Shown here piece by piece: positions 11,641-23,829 of a stretch of 64,000 nt of DNA. The position numbers were made by a program, and so were the translations under genes. The notes beneath the pieces were generated by a model, which worked only from the letters and a program-made list of their open reading frames with translations, searched no databases and had not been told where the DNA came from. Every line of letters begins with the position of its first letter. Positions within the stretch are counted from its first letter, which is position 1. This DNA comes from Bursaphelenchus xylophilus (Eukaryota > Nematoda > Chromadorea > Rhabditida > Aphelenchoididae): assembly GCA_904066235.2 (NCBI GenBank), contig CAJFCV020000001.1, positions 1,054,001-1,118,000 of the forward strand, written 5' to 3'.

Positions 11641-12110
11641 TTAGAAAAAATTTTTTGAAGAAATATGCGGGATTCTTATACGCTTTTTCAAAAAGTGTAT
11701 AGACTTTGTGCGGTCGCGCAGACGCTTAAATTTTGAGGAAACTTGGCACGAATTTAGAAAATTTTTACTAAAATATACGCGAGAATCCTAGCTCGCGCTT
11801 TGCGGAAACAACCGAGATTTTTAGATCAAAAGTCGACGAAAAATTTTACAGCTTTTGCCGAATTTTGGCACAAAAAGTTTTGTGCCTATTTCTACCATAG
11901 AGGGTAATGCTTCCACCAAAAATCAATTTTTCCCATGTAAAACTATGGCCAAAAACTATTTTTCTCTCTGACCGCTCTCCGGGTTTCGCGCAATCTCTCG
12001 GCCGCAGTTATCGTTGAATATCTCGGCTGCGCCTGCAAAGTGCGAACTTAAACTTTCTGGAGTTGATAAGTGGCATATGAAGAAGGTAACAGTGACCTGT
12101 GCACAACCAA
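11641..12110. repeat. Family B partial copy
   Basis: Inner family B words (GCGCGAGCTAGGATT-like, CTCTCTGACCGCTCTCC, GTTGAATATCTCGGCTGCGC) occur without a clean pair of ends. Confidence 0.6.
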
Positions 12111-13814
12111 TTGCCGTACAACAAAACCCCTTTACAACAAACAATTTCAAAGGGTCGGAAGCGTCAATTTGGGGCCAAAATGAGCCTCAATACAACGAAA
12201 CTCCTCTATAATGAACCTCTTTTTTTGTCAGTGACAGTTCGTTATACAGAGTCTTTACAGAGATCCAAGAATTTCTACAAAGACCCTTTATTTCCTCCAA
12301 TATCAGGCCCACTTGAGTTGAATCTGATCGCTCTACCCCCTTCTTTCCCAATGGCCTCGATCGTCGCCCGTAAACAGGCCGCACACATCTGTCGCGTGTC
12401 TATTTTTACTCCACATTTTTCTATTTTTGCGCTCCCCGCGTGATAAACGGCTCTTTGTTTTCTTCGGGAGAACACTTGACCCCGGGGGGTCAAGTGTTTT
12501 TTAGTGTTTGTTCCGAATGTAATTTCACAATTCACGCTTCCCGCTCCCGTTCTCGGAGCTTCTACTTTACACTTTCGTTGCTGTTACATCATACATTTAT
12601 GGGGCGCAATGACTCTGAACAACCGTTATTATTTCGTTACTGTCTCTTCTGGATTCTTCGCGATGATTTTTGGGGAATTTTGGGGATTGGAATGTGTGGG
12701 AAAATAGGAAAGAACCGCTGTAGAACAAGTTGCAAGGGACTAGAAAATTGTTTGTTATAGAAAGGGTTTGTTGTAGATAAAGGTCATCTTGCTCAAAGAT
12801 TGATTCTTGAGACCTTTGAAATTGCCTGTTATGCTAGTCCGTTTGTAAAGTAGTGATTACGGCGACATGCATTGTTGCACCGCGGTTGCACGGTGCACCG
12901 TGCAACTTTTTGCTTTTTGCACCGTGCATTTTTTTGGGATGTCGCTCGCACTCTGACTTTTTTGCACGGTTGCGAAGTTTTTGGTTCTTCCCGGATTCAA
13001 AATGGTATGTTTTTTGCTACTCCGCCATTGTACGGTTCCGCGGAGGTTTAAGCCTTCAGAGAGTTTGATCTGTTTTATGAAGAGTATAGGTACATCATCA
13101 GGTCTGGCACGATACATAAAATCTCTGCGGAAAGCCCAAGATTTGAAATTTTTTTAAACCGGCATCATGTGTTTCATAGGTCGGTTGGATCAACTGGTGG
13201 TATTTCTGGTCAACAGAGACTACAACTCAAGTTTTTATGATTTTTAGATAGTGCAATATGGTCTAGGCTATCCAAAAAAAAGTGAAAAAATTACTCTCCT
13301 TTCCCGAATTGTCGTCTTCCTCCATTGACGACATCCCCCTTCGCCCCCAATCCTAATTCTTTGCAATTCGAATCTGCTCGAAAGGGAATTTCCATTTCGA
13401 TGTGAGTGTGTTGTTTGCAGGCAGAAGAGGGCCGGTTCTCCTCCTTACTTTTCCCTCTCCCCCCTCGCACCAGTTACACTTCATTCCGTCCGCGCGCGCT
13501 TTTACATCCCCTCCCATTTCGCAGCCACGTGCGGCGAAAAAACATTCGAACAATTGGGTGGGGCAGCGGCGGAATTGATGGGAATTCTGGGCATTTTCGG
13601 GATTAATTTTCGAGTAGTTGTAGGAGAGAATTGATGATTGTCGCTGGGAACGGGGGCCTCCCACAGATTGGGTTTTGTGGGGAAAGTGCGAGGTCAGCGG
13701 GTCTTTTGTTTTTTTCGAGAAAACGTCATTTGCGGTCAGGCATTGCACTAATGAAGATGGGGGTTTTGCACTCAGCAGTTGTTTTTTTTACATCCAGAAG
13801 CAATTGAAATGGAC
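12111..13814. other. Intergenic, dispersed repeats
   Basis: The dispersed TACAACGAAACTCCTCTATA-type repeat occurs at 12110-12300. A hairpin with ACACTTGACCCCGGGGGGTC pairing lies at 12472-12500. A CACCGTGC-word block lies at 12873-12990. The segment 13330-13760 is pyrimidine-rich and non-repetitive. No supported exon was found. Confidence 0.45.
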
Positions 13815-14450
13815 AAGGAGGGCGTCCATGTGCGACGCTCAAATTTTCGTTAGATTTTGCATGAATATGAGGTATAGCTCGCACATTAATTTCTGAAATT
13901 TTTAGCTCGCGCTTTGCAGGGAAAGGCAGAGCTATTCGACGATCTTTGCCGCCGAGAGAGTACGCAAAATGAGGAGAGCTGTCATACAGTAACCCCTCCT
14001 TTTCTCCGTATCTTTTCCGAATTTGCGTGGAAAAAATGATCTTTTGTGGAATTATTAGCCTCTACGGTAGAAACAGGTACAAAACTTTTCATGGTAAAAT
14101 TCGAAAAAAGTCCCGACTTTTCGAGTCGACACAAAATCAATCGATACCGGGCGTAGGCAGATGGATACCCATAAAAATGTTGTAGGAAGTGCCTATGAGG
14201 TCTGACAAAGCTGTTGAATCATCGGCGGAGGCTGGGCGAAGGTTCGGCGGAGACTTGGCGTGACTTTCAATATGTTGTGGGTAATGTTTCCACCAAAAAT
14301 CATTTTTTTTGCACGAAACTGGCAAAGATAAGACCAAAAATGTGATTTTCTCGGCTCTCTGGATTTCGCGCACTCTCTCAGCCCTCAAAAATCATTCAAT
14401 ATCTCGGCTCTCCCACTAAAAGACAAGCTAAAACGTTCAGGTGTTGCCTT
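13815..14450. repeat. Family B partial copy with internal insertion
   Basis: The left end resembles GTGCGACGCTCAAATTTTCG. The inner GCCGAGAGAGTACGC and CCACCAAAAATCA words follow, then AAAATCATTCAATATCTCGG. The right terminus is not clear. Confidence 0.55.
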
Positions 14451-15567
14451 TCGCTTCCAGTTTTTCGCAACTTGCGTAGCGACCTGTGAACCCCGATCAG
14501 TGCAAATTCAAGGTCCAAATTCTCATCACTTTTTACCGCAAGTAGTAGCTCTACAGCTTTCCTCTTACCTCTTCGTCACTTCAAATTTTAATTTTCAATT
14601 GCCTGAGGAGTGTTTTTCTTTTAGTTCCGGCGCCTTTTCATGGAAGTGAAAGTCAAACTTTAAAGTCCACGTGTTTTTGTAAACGCCATTCTTATTTCGA
14701 ATTCCGTGTAATGCTGTTGATAAGGGTTCTTCAATTTGTTTTCCGGGTGTTGTTTTGAAATTGTAATTGTATTGCACGTGGTTTGTGTTCGTGGAAGTTA
14801 CTCCTGTCGGAAACTGGTTGGGGTTTTTTAACCCGTTTTTTAAGGGTTTAGTCATCAACGAGGGAGATTTTTAAAATTTACAGCCGTTGTTATGCTATTT
14901 TTTCAACGATAGCGCTCTAATTAAAGCGACTTTTCATTGGCTGAGTAGTTATTGTTGCCATGGAAACCATTTAATTGAAGAATTAAGCTTTTCCGTGTCA
15001 TATTTATAACCAATGAGGGCCGAGAAGTCGGATGTAAAGTGGTCAAAAAAGCGTCGACGGAAACATATGTTACAAAATACCGTCTCTCTTCATTTTTCAT
15101 TGTCAATGTTGGCAAAGCTTGTTGAAAATCTGAGCTAAGCCTGCAAGACATGAGCTAAAATTTTCAGAGAATGATTAGCACCGTGCGTAGGTTGTGTGGT
15201 AAAAATGTGAAGCAAATCGACCGGTCGGATACCGAGAAAAAAATTTATTTTAAACGCCCCTGTCGCACCGAAGATTGCGAAAGAAAATGAATTGTGTCGC
15301 AGCAAAATCAAATTGTTTTTGACTTTAGCGATCGGGACAGCAACATTGCGCTCATTACTTTCCCGACAAACTGATAGCTTGGCTTTCTGCGCAAAGCGTG
15401 GGGTAAAGCCGTCAGGGATCGAAGCTTGGCCTAGCAACCAAAATTTTTTTTGGCTTTTAGAATTTTTTTACATTTGATGCAAAAAACCTGTTTATGACGT
15501 ACGATTTCAGAAGTCGCAAAAGGCAATTTCGGGGCAAACTTTCGTAAAACAAAGCCTCATATATGTA
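14451..15567. other. Intergenic, no supported gene
   Basis: A minus-strand ORF at 14858-14595 has ordinary-looking composition (motif HVQYNYNFKTTPGKQ) but no recognised similarity. It could be a fragment of a retroelement protein. Family B and family A fragments lie at about 15110-15180 and 15285-15380. Confidence 0.35.
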
Positions 15568-15818
15568 CTACAGTGACGGACCCGATCCAGTGGCAAAAAA
15601 CGTACCATTTTGAATCCGAGAAGCATCAAAAATGTGGCAAAATGCTTCCCTCTGCAAGTGAAAAAACTTCGTTTTGAAGGGTCCACACAAAAAGAGCGGG
15701 CGCGCTTTTGAAATCGGAGTTTTTTCACTTGGAGAGGGAAGCATTTTGCCGCATTTTTGATACTTCTCGGATGCAAATGATACGCCTTTTGCCACTGGAT
15801 CAGGTCCCCCACTGTAGT
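15568..15818. repeat. Family C hairpin element, copy 1
   Basis: The ends are CTACAGTGACGGACC and its inverse, GGTCCCCCACTGTAG. The arms are about 110 bp and contain GATCCAGTGGCAAAAAACGT and AATGCTTCCCTCTGCAAGTG with their complements, so the whole element folds back on itself. Other copies lie at 18329-18579 and 46088-46280. Confidence 0.85.
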
Positions 15819-17089
15819 TCATATGTGTACTAGTCTCTTTCTGCATAGTGCAGACATGAAAAAAAAACTCCACCGAATTTACGAAATGACTAGTAACAAA
15901 AAAAAATTTTTTTTGACTCTTTACAATTCGCTGTACATCGATTTAATCTCTCCCAAATGTGTCAAGCCTCCGTCCCTCATGTGAACCACATGATCTTCTT
16001 GCCGCTCCTTTCGTCATTCTCCTTGCTTTTCCCCCCTCCACACTAAACCCTCATCCATTCATTCTTTGGATGAGGATTTTAGTTGTGAAGCGATGTTGTT
16101 GTTCGAGGGGGGCGTCGAAAGAATGGGGGAAGAAGGGGCGAGCGGCTGTTGTCGTTGTGCATACATGATTGGTGGGTGTATCCGCTCGTCTTTTCTCCAT
16201 TCGCTTCAGCGACATCTCCACATCGTCGTCCGGATTCCTCTGTCACAGCCCGAAAACATTGTTATTGTCGTTGTTGTTTTGGGATTTTTTCTTTCATTCT
16301 TCGGCTCGAACAGGCTTTATTGGAGAACTTGTTTTTTCTCGGAATTCGACTGGTCGATTTTTGCGAAATTTGGAATAGAGAATGCATGAGGGAAGCTTAT
16401 CAATTGCTAGAGATTTTTAGCTTTAGCTTTGCAAGGAGAGCCGAGATTTTCAGCGATCTTTGCAGACAAGAGAGTATGGAGAATGAGGAGAGACGGTCAG
16501 AGGAAAAAAATTTTTTTTACCACGTTTGTGGATTTACGGAGAAAAAATAATTTTCCTGTCGAATGTCGGCTATTAGTACTATATTTTTATAAAGTGCACG
16601 GACATTTTGTCGCCGCAAAGTGCACAAAATTGCTTTTTACTTCAGCGACGCAATCGGCGTAGCAACATTGTGCTCATTATTTTCCCGACGGACTGATACG
16701 TTTGTTTTTATTTTTTTTTTTTTTTATTTTTTCCAAAAATCTCAATTTCAATTTCCCACCCGTTTGAATCCAAATTTCGCGAAATTTTGCGGACTCCAGA
16801 CACTCCGAAAAAACGAGCCGGATCCTTATTCATTCCAAGTGTAACTCATGCAAAACAACGACCGCTCGGGCCGAAGAAGACGGGCCTCTCATTTCGAATA
16901 ATATTCACACTTTTCGCGCCCATATGAGTAGTTGTTTACTCTCGGCCCGCCTACCGTATAATTGTAAAATTTGCAATTCCGAATTCAAATTTGCGGAAAA
17001 TAAAAACAGAGACGCCCGGAGGGAAAACAATATTTTTTCGCTGTATAGCGAACGGTCGTTACGCAAAAAGAAATGAGTGAAGCTAGTGG
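15819..17089. other. Intergenic, repeat fragments
   Basis: Family B inner sequence occurs at 16390-16530. A family A right half lies at 16615-16698, ending in a T-run. I see nothing recognisable at 15950-16330 apart from pyrimidine-rich low-complexity sequence. Confidence 0.4.
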
Positions 17090-17243
17090 TATCAGTTTGT
17101 CGGGAAAATAATGAGCACTCTGTCGCTGCGCCAATCGCCTCGCTGAAATGAAAAGCAATTTGATTTCTTCGCGACACAATTCATTTTCTCGATGGCGATG
17201 CGATTTTCGAAGCGTGCTCATTATTTTCCCGACAGACTGATAG
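17090..17243. repeat. Family A element, copy 10
   Basis: The paired termini are TATCAGTTTGTCGGGAAAAT and its complement ending in GACTGATAG. Confidence 0.85.
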
Positions 17244-17761
17244 ATTGAAGTTTCATCAAATTCTTGAATTTTTTGCCATGATTTTTCGTCCCCACCGAGT
17301 CTTTTGCACCTTGGAATTTTCCAGGCCTTTCCTCCGTTATTACAAAAACCTCCATCATTCATATGATCAACCGTATTGCTTCCCAAAAATTTTGTAACAC
17401 TTTTCATCGCCACTCTCCCCGGAGATAAGCCTGTTTATTTACATCGATCGTTTCTTATGACCCCAAGAGATTTTCAAATCGTTTTTTTCACAACAACAAC
17501 TGTATAATGAAAGGGAATGTGCGATGCACAGACATCACTTCGATTTTGCAATTTCTGTTTATATTACTCTCGGTTTTTATCAGCGCAAGTTTTCCATGAG
17601 TTTTTTGAGGAACAAGGGAGGTAGAACGCCACATGGAATGTATAATATAACACCTTATGGTATGTATAATAAGTAATGTAGGTCGGAGATATGTGGGAAA
17701 TTTTAGGAAATTTTTGATTTTCTCTGTGACCGCTCTCGGAATTTCGTGCGCAAAGTTTATG

Positions 17762-18719
17762 CGGAAAGTCGACCTTTTATGTGAAACATAAAACTTCGAA
17801 GCTCCAATGATATTATTTGCGCCGCGAATTGCCTTTGTCTTCGTTCGTTGCCGTTCTGGACATTAATTTATATTGCACTTGAGGCATGTGATTTATAAGG
17901 GAGGTTGCCCAAGTGCGACGCTCGGATTTTCTTTAAATTTTGCGCACAGATCTGGACTAGGCCAGACATCGATTCCTGAAAGTTTCAGTTCGCGTTTTGC
18001 AGGGAGAGCCGAGATATTCAACGAAAATGAGAGAATACGCAAAATCAGGAAGCGGTCAGAGAGAAAAACACTTTTTGGCCATATCTTTGCCAGTTTCACG
18101 CGTTAAAAAGTTGATTTTTTGTGGAAATACTATATTACACTCTACGGTATACATAGCTATCAACCTTTTCAGAAAGAAAAAAAGAAAAAACGCGTCACAT
18201 TTTAGGTACCCAAAAAAGGTTGTAGGAAGTGCCTACGAGGAAGCCGTTGGGGGGTCGGCAGACACTCGGCGAAGACTCGACGCAGGTTTGGCGAAAACTT
18301 ACAGTATGCTCACTTTTTCAAATTTTAGCTACAGTGAGGGACCGAATCCAATGGCAAAAAACGTCTCAATTTGCATCCCGGAAGGGATCAAAATGTCTCC
18401 AAACCGTTCCCTTCTCTAAGCTAAAAAACCCCGCTTTGAAGAGCCCGCCTTGAAGGAAAGGGCGCGCTTTTCAAAGCGAAGTTTTTTAGCTTAGAGACGG
18501 GAAGGGTTTGGAGTCATTTTGGCCCTTCTGGGATGCAAAAGGAGACGTTTTTTGCCATTGGATCAGGTCCCTCACTGTATTACTAACGTTAGTTTTCTTT
18601 ACCCAGTCACTGTAAATAGCGCGAGCTGGAAATCTCCCATATGTCTTCCAAAAACTTATTCTAAATCTGTGCCAAGTTTCATCAAAATCCGAACGTCACA
18701 CTTCGAGCACATCCCCTGT
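17762..18719. repeat. 135-bp repeat plus family B, with family C nested inside
   Basis: The 135-bp repeat (to about 17900) runs into a family B left end (CAAGTGCGACGCTCGG at about 17909). The matching right end, CGAACGTCACACTTCGAGCA, lies at about 18690-18712. A complete family C hairpin (18329-18579) interrupts family B, so the C insertion is younger. Confidence 0.75.
18329..18579. repeat. Family C hairpin element, copy 2
   Basis: The ends are CTACAGTGAGGGACC and GGTCCCTCACTGTAT. The arms pair through GATCCAATGGCAAAAAACGT and a TAAGCTAAAAAAC/GTTTTTTAGCTTA core. Confidence 0.85.
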
Positions 18720-19497
18720 AAAAACAACTGGTTCTGCCGTTTTCTCCTTTCGTTTTACATTTTAAATAAAAATCTAGCCGTCTGTAGCGAAATGGTGACG
18801 GGGATGTGAGGGGTCTGCGAATCCCCTTTATGAGATTTAAAAATACTTGGGATTCCGGCTTCCCTTCCGTTTGATCGACTTTGTTCTCGCGGTAGCCCGA
18901 TTTTTTCGACTTTCGCGGCGGCGATGTAACAAAATTAGATCCGCAGTCTGCTCTAACGTTTTTTTTTTTGGTTTAATCCAAACAGAAAATCAATGAATTT
19001 TCCATTGATCATTTTGAGCTTACAAGAAGAATCGACTTTTTTTATGCGGAACATAAAATTTGGGGAGCTCCAATGATATTGTTTGCGCCGCGAATTGCCT
19101 TTGTCTTCGTTTGTTGCCATCCTGGACATTAATTTATATTGCACTTGAGGCATGTGGTTTATAAGGGAAGTAGCCTGAGTGCGGCGCCCAATTTTCAGTA
19201 CAGGGGGAGGTCAGTGACAAAAAAAACTTTTTGGCGGTATTCTTGGTAGCCTGCGCGGAAAAAAACTATTTTTTGATGAAGCATACTCTCTGGCAGCATT
19301 AAAAACAGGTATGAAACTTTTCGTGTCAAGATTCGCAAAAAACACCTATATTTTTGCTAACGTTAGTTCGAAAAATCTCGGTGTTTTTCGTAAAGTGCGG
19401 GCTAGGAATCAAGGCTATGCCTTGGAAAAAATTATTGTAAGTTTACGCCAAGCTTCATCAGAATCAAGCTTCAGTAAAGTGTTATCAACGGCCGGTG
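18720..19497. other. Intergenic, third copy of the 135-bp repeat
   Basis: The 135-bp repeat occurs at 19028-19165, followed by a worn family B left end and family B inner words to about 19480. No gene is supported. Confidence 0.5.
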
Positions 19498-19985
19498 ACT
19501 TTATGTGTCCTAAGCATGGCTGCAAACCGGGCCAGCCCGGCCCGGCCGAAGCTGGCCCGGAAAGAAGAATCAAGCCCGCAGGCCCGGGCTTGATGCTCCA
19601 AGCCCGGCCCGGGCTTGGAAAATTTGGAAAGCCCGGCCCGGTTCGGCCCGGAAAATTTTTACACTAGGTTGGAAAGAAAGAAAGCGGGAAATGAAAGGAA
19701 AATTATGGCAAATTTTCGCAAAATGTAAAGAAAAATTTACCAAAACCTAGGTACATAAGGTCACTATACGTTCGCTATCAGCAGTGTGTTCGAAAAAATG
19801 AAAAATTCGATCGAAAAAGCATATTTTTTCCTTTTTTCCGGGCAAAACTTAGACTTCAAAAAACCGGGCCGGCCCGGGCCGGGCCTAAAAATCGAAGCCC
19901 GGAGTCGGGCCGAGAAATTAGTCGGCCCGGACCGGGCCGGAAAATTTTGCAAAGCCCGGCCCGGAGCCATGCCTAATGTGTCCTC
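19498..19985. repeat. Family D GC-rich element, short form
   Basis: The left half (CATGGCTGCAAACCGGGCC then GGCCCGG runs, to about 19750) and the inverted right half (CCGGGCCGGCCCGGGCCGGG to GGAGCCATGCC) enclose a short AT-rich centre. The same two halves lie at 25530-25755 and 28430-28667 with 2.7 kb between them. Confidence 0.75.
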
Positions 19986-20711
19986 TAGAATCGTTTGCTG
20001 TAGGCAGGCTCGCTGAATTAAGTCCTTCTATAAAAAAATGACTTTTTTTAATCCCTTGTCATTTGTTCTACAGACGTTCCTTTCTATAATATTTACAGAG
20101 ATTCCACTCCCCAAGACTTCTCATTGCGAAACCCTCATCTCTTTACATACGTATTATGATGACATTTCCCGAACGCGAGAGATTTTTCATTTCTCCACGT
20201 CATCTAAAAATAACTCAACGTTTTTCCTTTTTCAGTTAACACTCAACCGCTCCAAAGTCAACTTTTCGTTCAGCCGTTTTCAACGATTTTTTTTTTGAGT
20301 CACTTCTCAGAAGTCGTTTTCACAGACAGATCCTTATCACATCATCGATATTCCACTTCGTTTACACATCGTTTTTTCGCCTCTTCGAGAGCTTTAAAAT
20401 CTCATTTTTTGGAAGGAATCCAGGCAGTTTTTTTTTGGGTCGAAAGCGTTGATTTGATCGTTACACTTGTTGAAAGTCCGGCTACAACCGCGTGCACTTT
20501 TATCCCGTTCTTGGGGGCGACGAGAGATCAACAGGATCTCGCTGAATGAGTTTGTTATACCCGGCTGGTTTTGGGGTTGGAAAATTTTAGTTTTTAAAAG
20601 AAATTGCGAACAGTACGACAGGTCTACATACGTTTAATACAGCGTAAAATGCAAAAAAAAAAATTTTTTTTTGAAAAATCTCAAGGTTATGTTTGGCATA
20701 AATTTTGCTGA
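19986..20711. other. Intergenic, no gene recognised
   Basis: AT-rich sequence with a few dispersed-repeat words. The ORFs at 20038-20549 lack any recognised similarity. Confidence 0.35.
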
Positions 20712-21160
20712 CAGGGGAAGTACTCCAAGTGCGACGCTCAGATTTTCTTTAAATTTTGCACACACGTCGGGTATGGACTAAATCTCAATTCCTGAAAGTT
20801 TTAGCTCGCGCCTTGCGGGCGCCGCCGAGATATCGAACGATTTTTGCCGCCGAGAGAGCACGCTAAACGTGGAGAGCGGTCAGAGAGAAAAGCGCTTTTT
20901 GGCCATAACTTTGGCAGTTTCGTGCGGAAAAATTTGATTTTTTGTAGAAACATTATCCTTTACGGTTGAAATAGGCATGAAACTTTTTGTGCCGAAATTC
21001 GGCAAAAGGTGTCAACTTTTCGCCGACTTTTGATCTAAAAATCTCGGTTGTTTCTGCAAAGCGCGAGCTAGGATTCTCGCATATATCTTATAAAAAATTA
21101 TTTTAAATTTGTGCCAAGTTTCATCGAAACCTGAGCGTCGCACTTGGAGTACTTCCTCTG
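20712..21160. repeat. Family B element, second full copy
   Basis: The ends are CAGGGGAAGTACTCCAAGTG and CACTTGGAGTACTTCCTCTG. It is 449 bp, closely similar to 11193-11640 throughout and in the same orientation. Confidence 0.85.
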
Positions 21161-21326
21161 TGAGATTTGGGGCAAATTAAAACTGTAATTTTTTAAAGCT
21201 TACATTATTTTTTAGCTCGCATTATGCAGAAATTATGGATATTTTTAAGACGCGCTTTGCAGAGACTTGCGCTTAACCGAAAATTAATGGTATTTTCCTT
21301 CGAAAAATGCCTAAAAATTAAAATTC

Positions 21327-21477
21327 ATCAGTCTGTCGGGAAAATAATGAGCACTCTGTCGCGTCGAAAATCGCATCGCCGCCGAGAAAATGAATTGTTT
21401 CGTGGAGGAAATCGGATTGCTTTTCAGTTCAGCGACGCATCGAAATTGTGGTTATTATTTTCCCGACGCTCTGATAT
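21327..21477. repeat. Family A element, copy 11
   Basis: The left end is intact. The right end is changed to CCCGACGCTCTGATA. Confidence 0.8.
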
Positions 21478-22047
21478 CTCGATTTTTTTGACTGCAACTT
21501 TACAAGATAATTTTTCCATAAAAAACCGATTTTTTCATATAATAACTTTTTATTTGTCCACTTCCAAAAATCGATTATTATTTTCGGACTGGAGACCTGA
21601 AGTCGGCAAACTTCCGTATTTTACACCACAAAACTCTCGACCTTACAACAAGACTGTAATCCGATATTCTTAGTCATCGAATTCCGGAATTTCCGTCGCC
21701 GCTCTATGAGACATCTTGGTTTACTTTTCCAATACATTTCTCCCTCTATTCAGATGTTTGCACTCTTAGTCATCACATCTAACACCCTGCTTACAAAAGC
21801 CCACAAGTCATTTCTCTCCCTCTGTTCTTTGGTTTTACATCTTTTGAAAGGATTTTTTTAGATTTAAAAAAATTTACATTTAAAGCGTCCGTATTTTACA
21901 CAATTTTTTCTTTGCCAAACGCGTCAAATTTAAAACTTTTTTCGCCCAAAAAATCGCCCTTTCCCTAAACTACAAGAACTGTGACAACTAATCGCGAAAT
22001 ACTATAGTAGTGTTCGTTATAGAAGGATTTCGTTTTCCAAAGGTCTA
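21478..22047. other. Intergenic, nothing recognisable
   Basis: AT-rich sequence without clear repeat ends or exons. Confidence 0.4.
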
Positions 22048-22196
22048 CATCAGTCTGTCGGTAAAATAATGTGGATTCGTTGCGCCTTGGAATCGCCCAT
22101 CATCGCTTTGCGACGGCTGGAGATTTGGTGCGCGACTGCGCTCAGGCAGAAATTTAACTGCGAAAAATCCACATTATTTTCCCGCCAGACTTATAG
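22048..22196. repeat. Family A element, subfamily with ATGTGGATT ends
   Basis: The termini continue as AATAATGTGGATTCGTTGCG rather than AATAATGAGCAC. The core has CTTGGAATCGCCCATCATCG and differs from the main form. The other members are 23272-23829, 30701-30871 and 40075-40224. Confidence 0.8.
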
Positions 22197-22239
22197 AGCC
22201 CACCCAACTCTTACTGGACCTCAAGACGTCCTTCGTCAT

Positions 22240-22640
22240 AGCCAGATTTTGTTCAACGGTGGTTTGTTGGACAAAGGGCATACAAAAAACGAAATCTCTG
22301 TACAACAAACCTCTGGACAGTTCCAGAGGTCCCAGGAATCGTTTTTAGGCCAAAATGAACCCTCCTTCGACGAGACGTTTCTATCAGCCTGTCGGGAAAA
22401 TAATGAGCATTCTGTTGTATCGAAAATCGCATCGCCGCTGAGAAAACGACTTGTGTCATTCAGCGACGAGATCGGCCCAACGACATTGTGCTCATTATTT
22501 TCCCGACAGATTGATAGAAGTGTCTCGTCGAAGGAGGGTTCAGTTTGGCCTAAAAACGACTCCTGTGACCTCTGGAACTGTCCGTTACAGAGCGGTTTTG
22601 CTGTACAGAGGTTTGTCCTTCAGAAAATTTTGCGAGATCT
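22240..22640. repeat. Large palindrome with a family A element at its centre
   Basis: The left arm contains ACAAACCTCTGGACAGTTCC, AGGCCAAAATGAACCCTCC and TCGACGAGACG. The right arm carries the inverted equivalents GTCTCGTCGA, GGAGGGTTCAGTTTGGCCT and ACCTCTGGAACTGTCCGTTA. A complete family A copy (22382-22516) sits exactly between the arms. Confidence 0.75.
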
Positions 22641-23271
22641 CTCTATAACAACAATTTTTGAGGTTTCAAGACGCTATTTTTCACTAATTATTGTAGGTAA
22701 GCCCTACAAAGCCCGAAGAAATTTTCCAGTCTCTACCAATAACAAATAATTTTTTTCGTCCTTTGCGATCCATTTTACAAGTTGCTGCAAGCAAAAGTGA
22801 AAAAAAAAAATAAATCAAAAACATCTCGTTTTTTCCCCCTAAATCACATTCCTGCCCCAATTCCCCATTAGCATCATATGTTGTCTCCCCCATTGCCGAC
22901 TAAACATCACATGCCCTCCTTTACACATTTCCTTCGAACTCAATTTCTGCAATTTTCTCGTCCCGAAAAGATGCCCGCAGGCAGTTCCATCGGTGTGAAA
23001 ACATTTCCGAAGAGTGGGCGCCTCTCAGTCGGCCACTTGGAGGAGGAAGAGAAATCTCCGACCAAGACAGAGAAAAAATCCCTTTCGATTTGGCCAAAAA
23101 CGCCGATTTTACACTTAAAAGAGAGAGTGGAATGGAGTTGGGGCCTCCCATTCAAGTGATCCTTCAGACCGACTTTAGTTGTTTTTTAGTGATTAGAAGG
23201 TGTACAGTAAGGGAGGGGGAAGGCAAAACGAACGTCTTTTTGGAGGGATTTGCTTGAATTTCTAACCTTTT
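22641..23271. other. Intergenic, no gene recognised
   Basis: Several overlapping ORFs at 22878-23159 in both strands show no recognised domain. The GC content is moderate. I cannot rule out a small exon. Confidence 0.35.
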
Positions 23272-23829
23272 ATCAGTCTGTCGGGAAAATAATGTGGATT
23301 TACCAGACTGTCTAGAAAATAGTGTGGATTTATCAGTCTGTCGGGAAAATAATATGGATTTACCAGACTGCCTAGAAAATAGTGCGGATTTATCAGTCTG
23401 TCGGGAAAATAGTGTGGATTTATCAGTCCGTCGGGAAAACAAGGTGGATTTATCCGTCTGTCGGGAAAATAATGTGGAATTATCAGTCTCTCGGCAAAAT
23501 AACGTGGATTTATCAGTCTGTCTAGAAAATAAAGTGGATTTATTAGTCCGTCGGGAAAATAATGTGGATTTATCAGTCTGCCGGGAAAATAAAGCAAAAT
23601 TTGTCGCCTATTCGCAGTCGCGTACTAAATTTACAGTCGCGACAAGTCGTCGCAAAGCGACAGTGAGCGATTCCAAGGCGCAAAATCGACATTATTTTCC
23701 AGACAGACTGATAGATCCACATTATTTTCCCGACATACTGATAAATCCACATTATTTTCCAGACAGAGTGATAAATCGGCATTATTTTCCAGACAGACTG
23801 ATAAATCCACATTATTTTCCCGACAGAAT
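23272..23829. repeat. Array of family A termini (11 units left, 5 units right)
   Basis: The left side has 11 successive 30-bp units of the form TCAGTCTGTCGGGAAAATAA then TGTGGATTTA. A single-copy core at about 23598-23690 follows, then five inverted units (ATCCACATTATTTTCC then CGACAGACTGATAA). The unit length of 30 keeps a long reading frame with VDLSVCRENN repeats open on both strands. That ORF is a by-product of the array. Confidence 0.9.
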
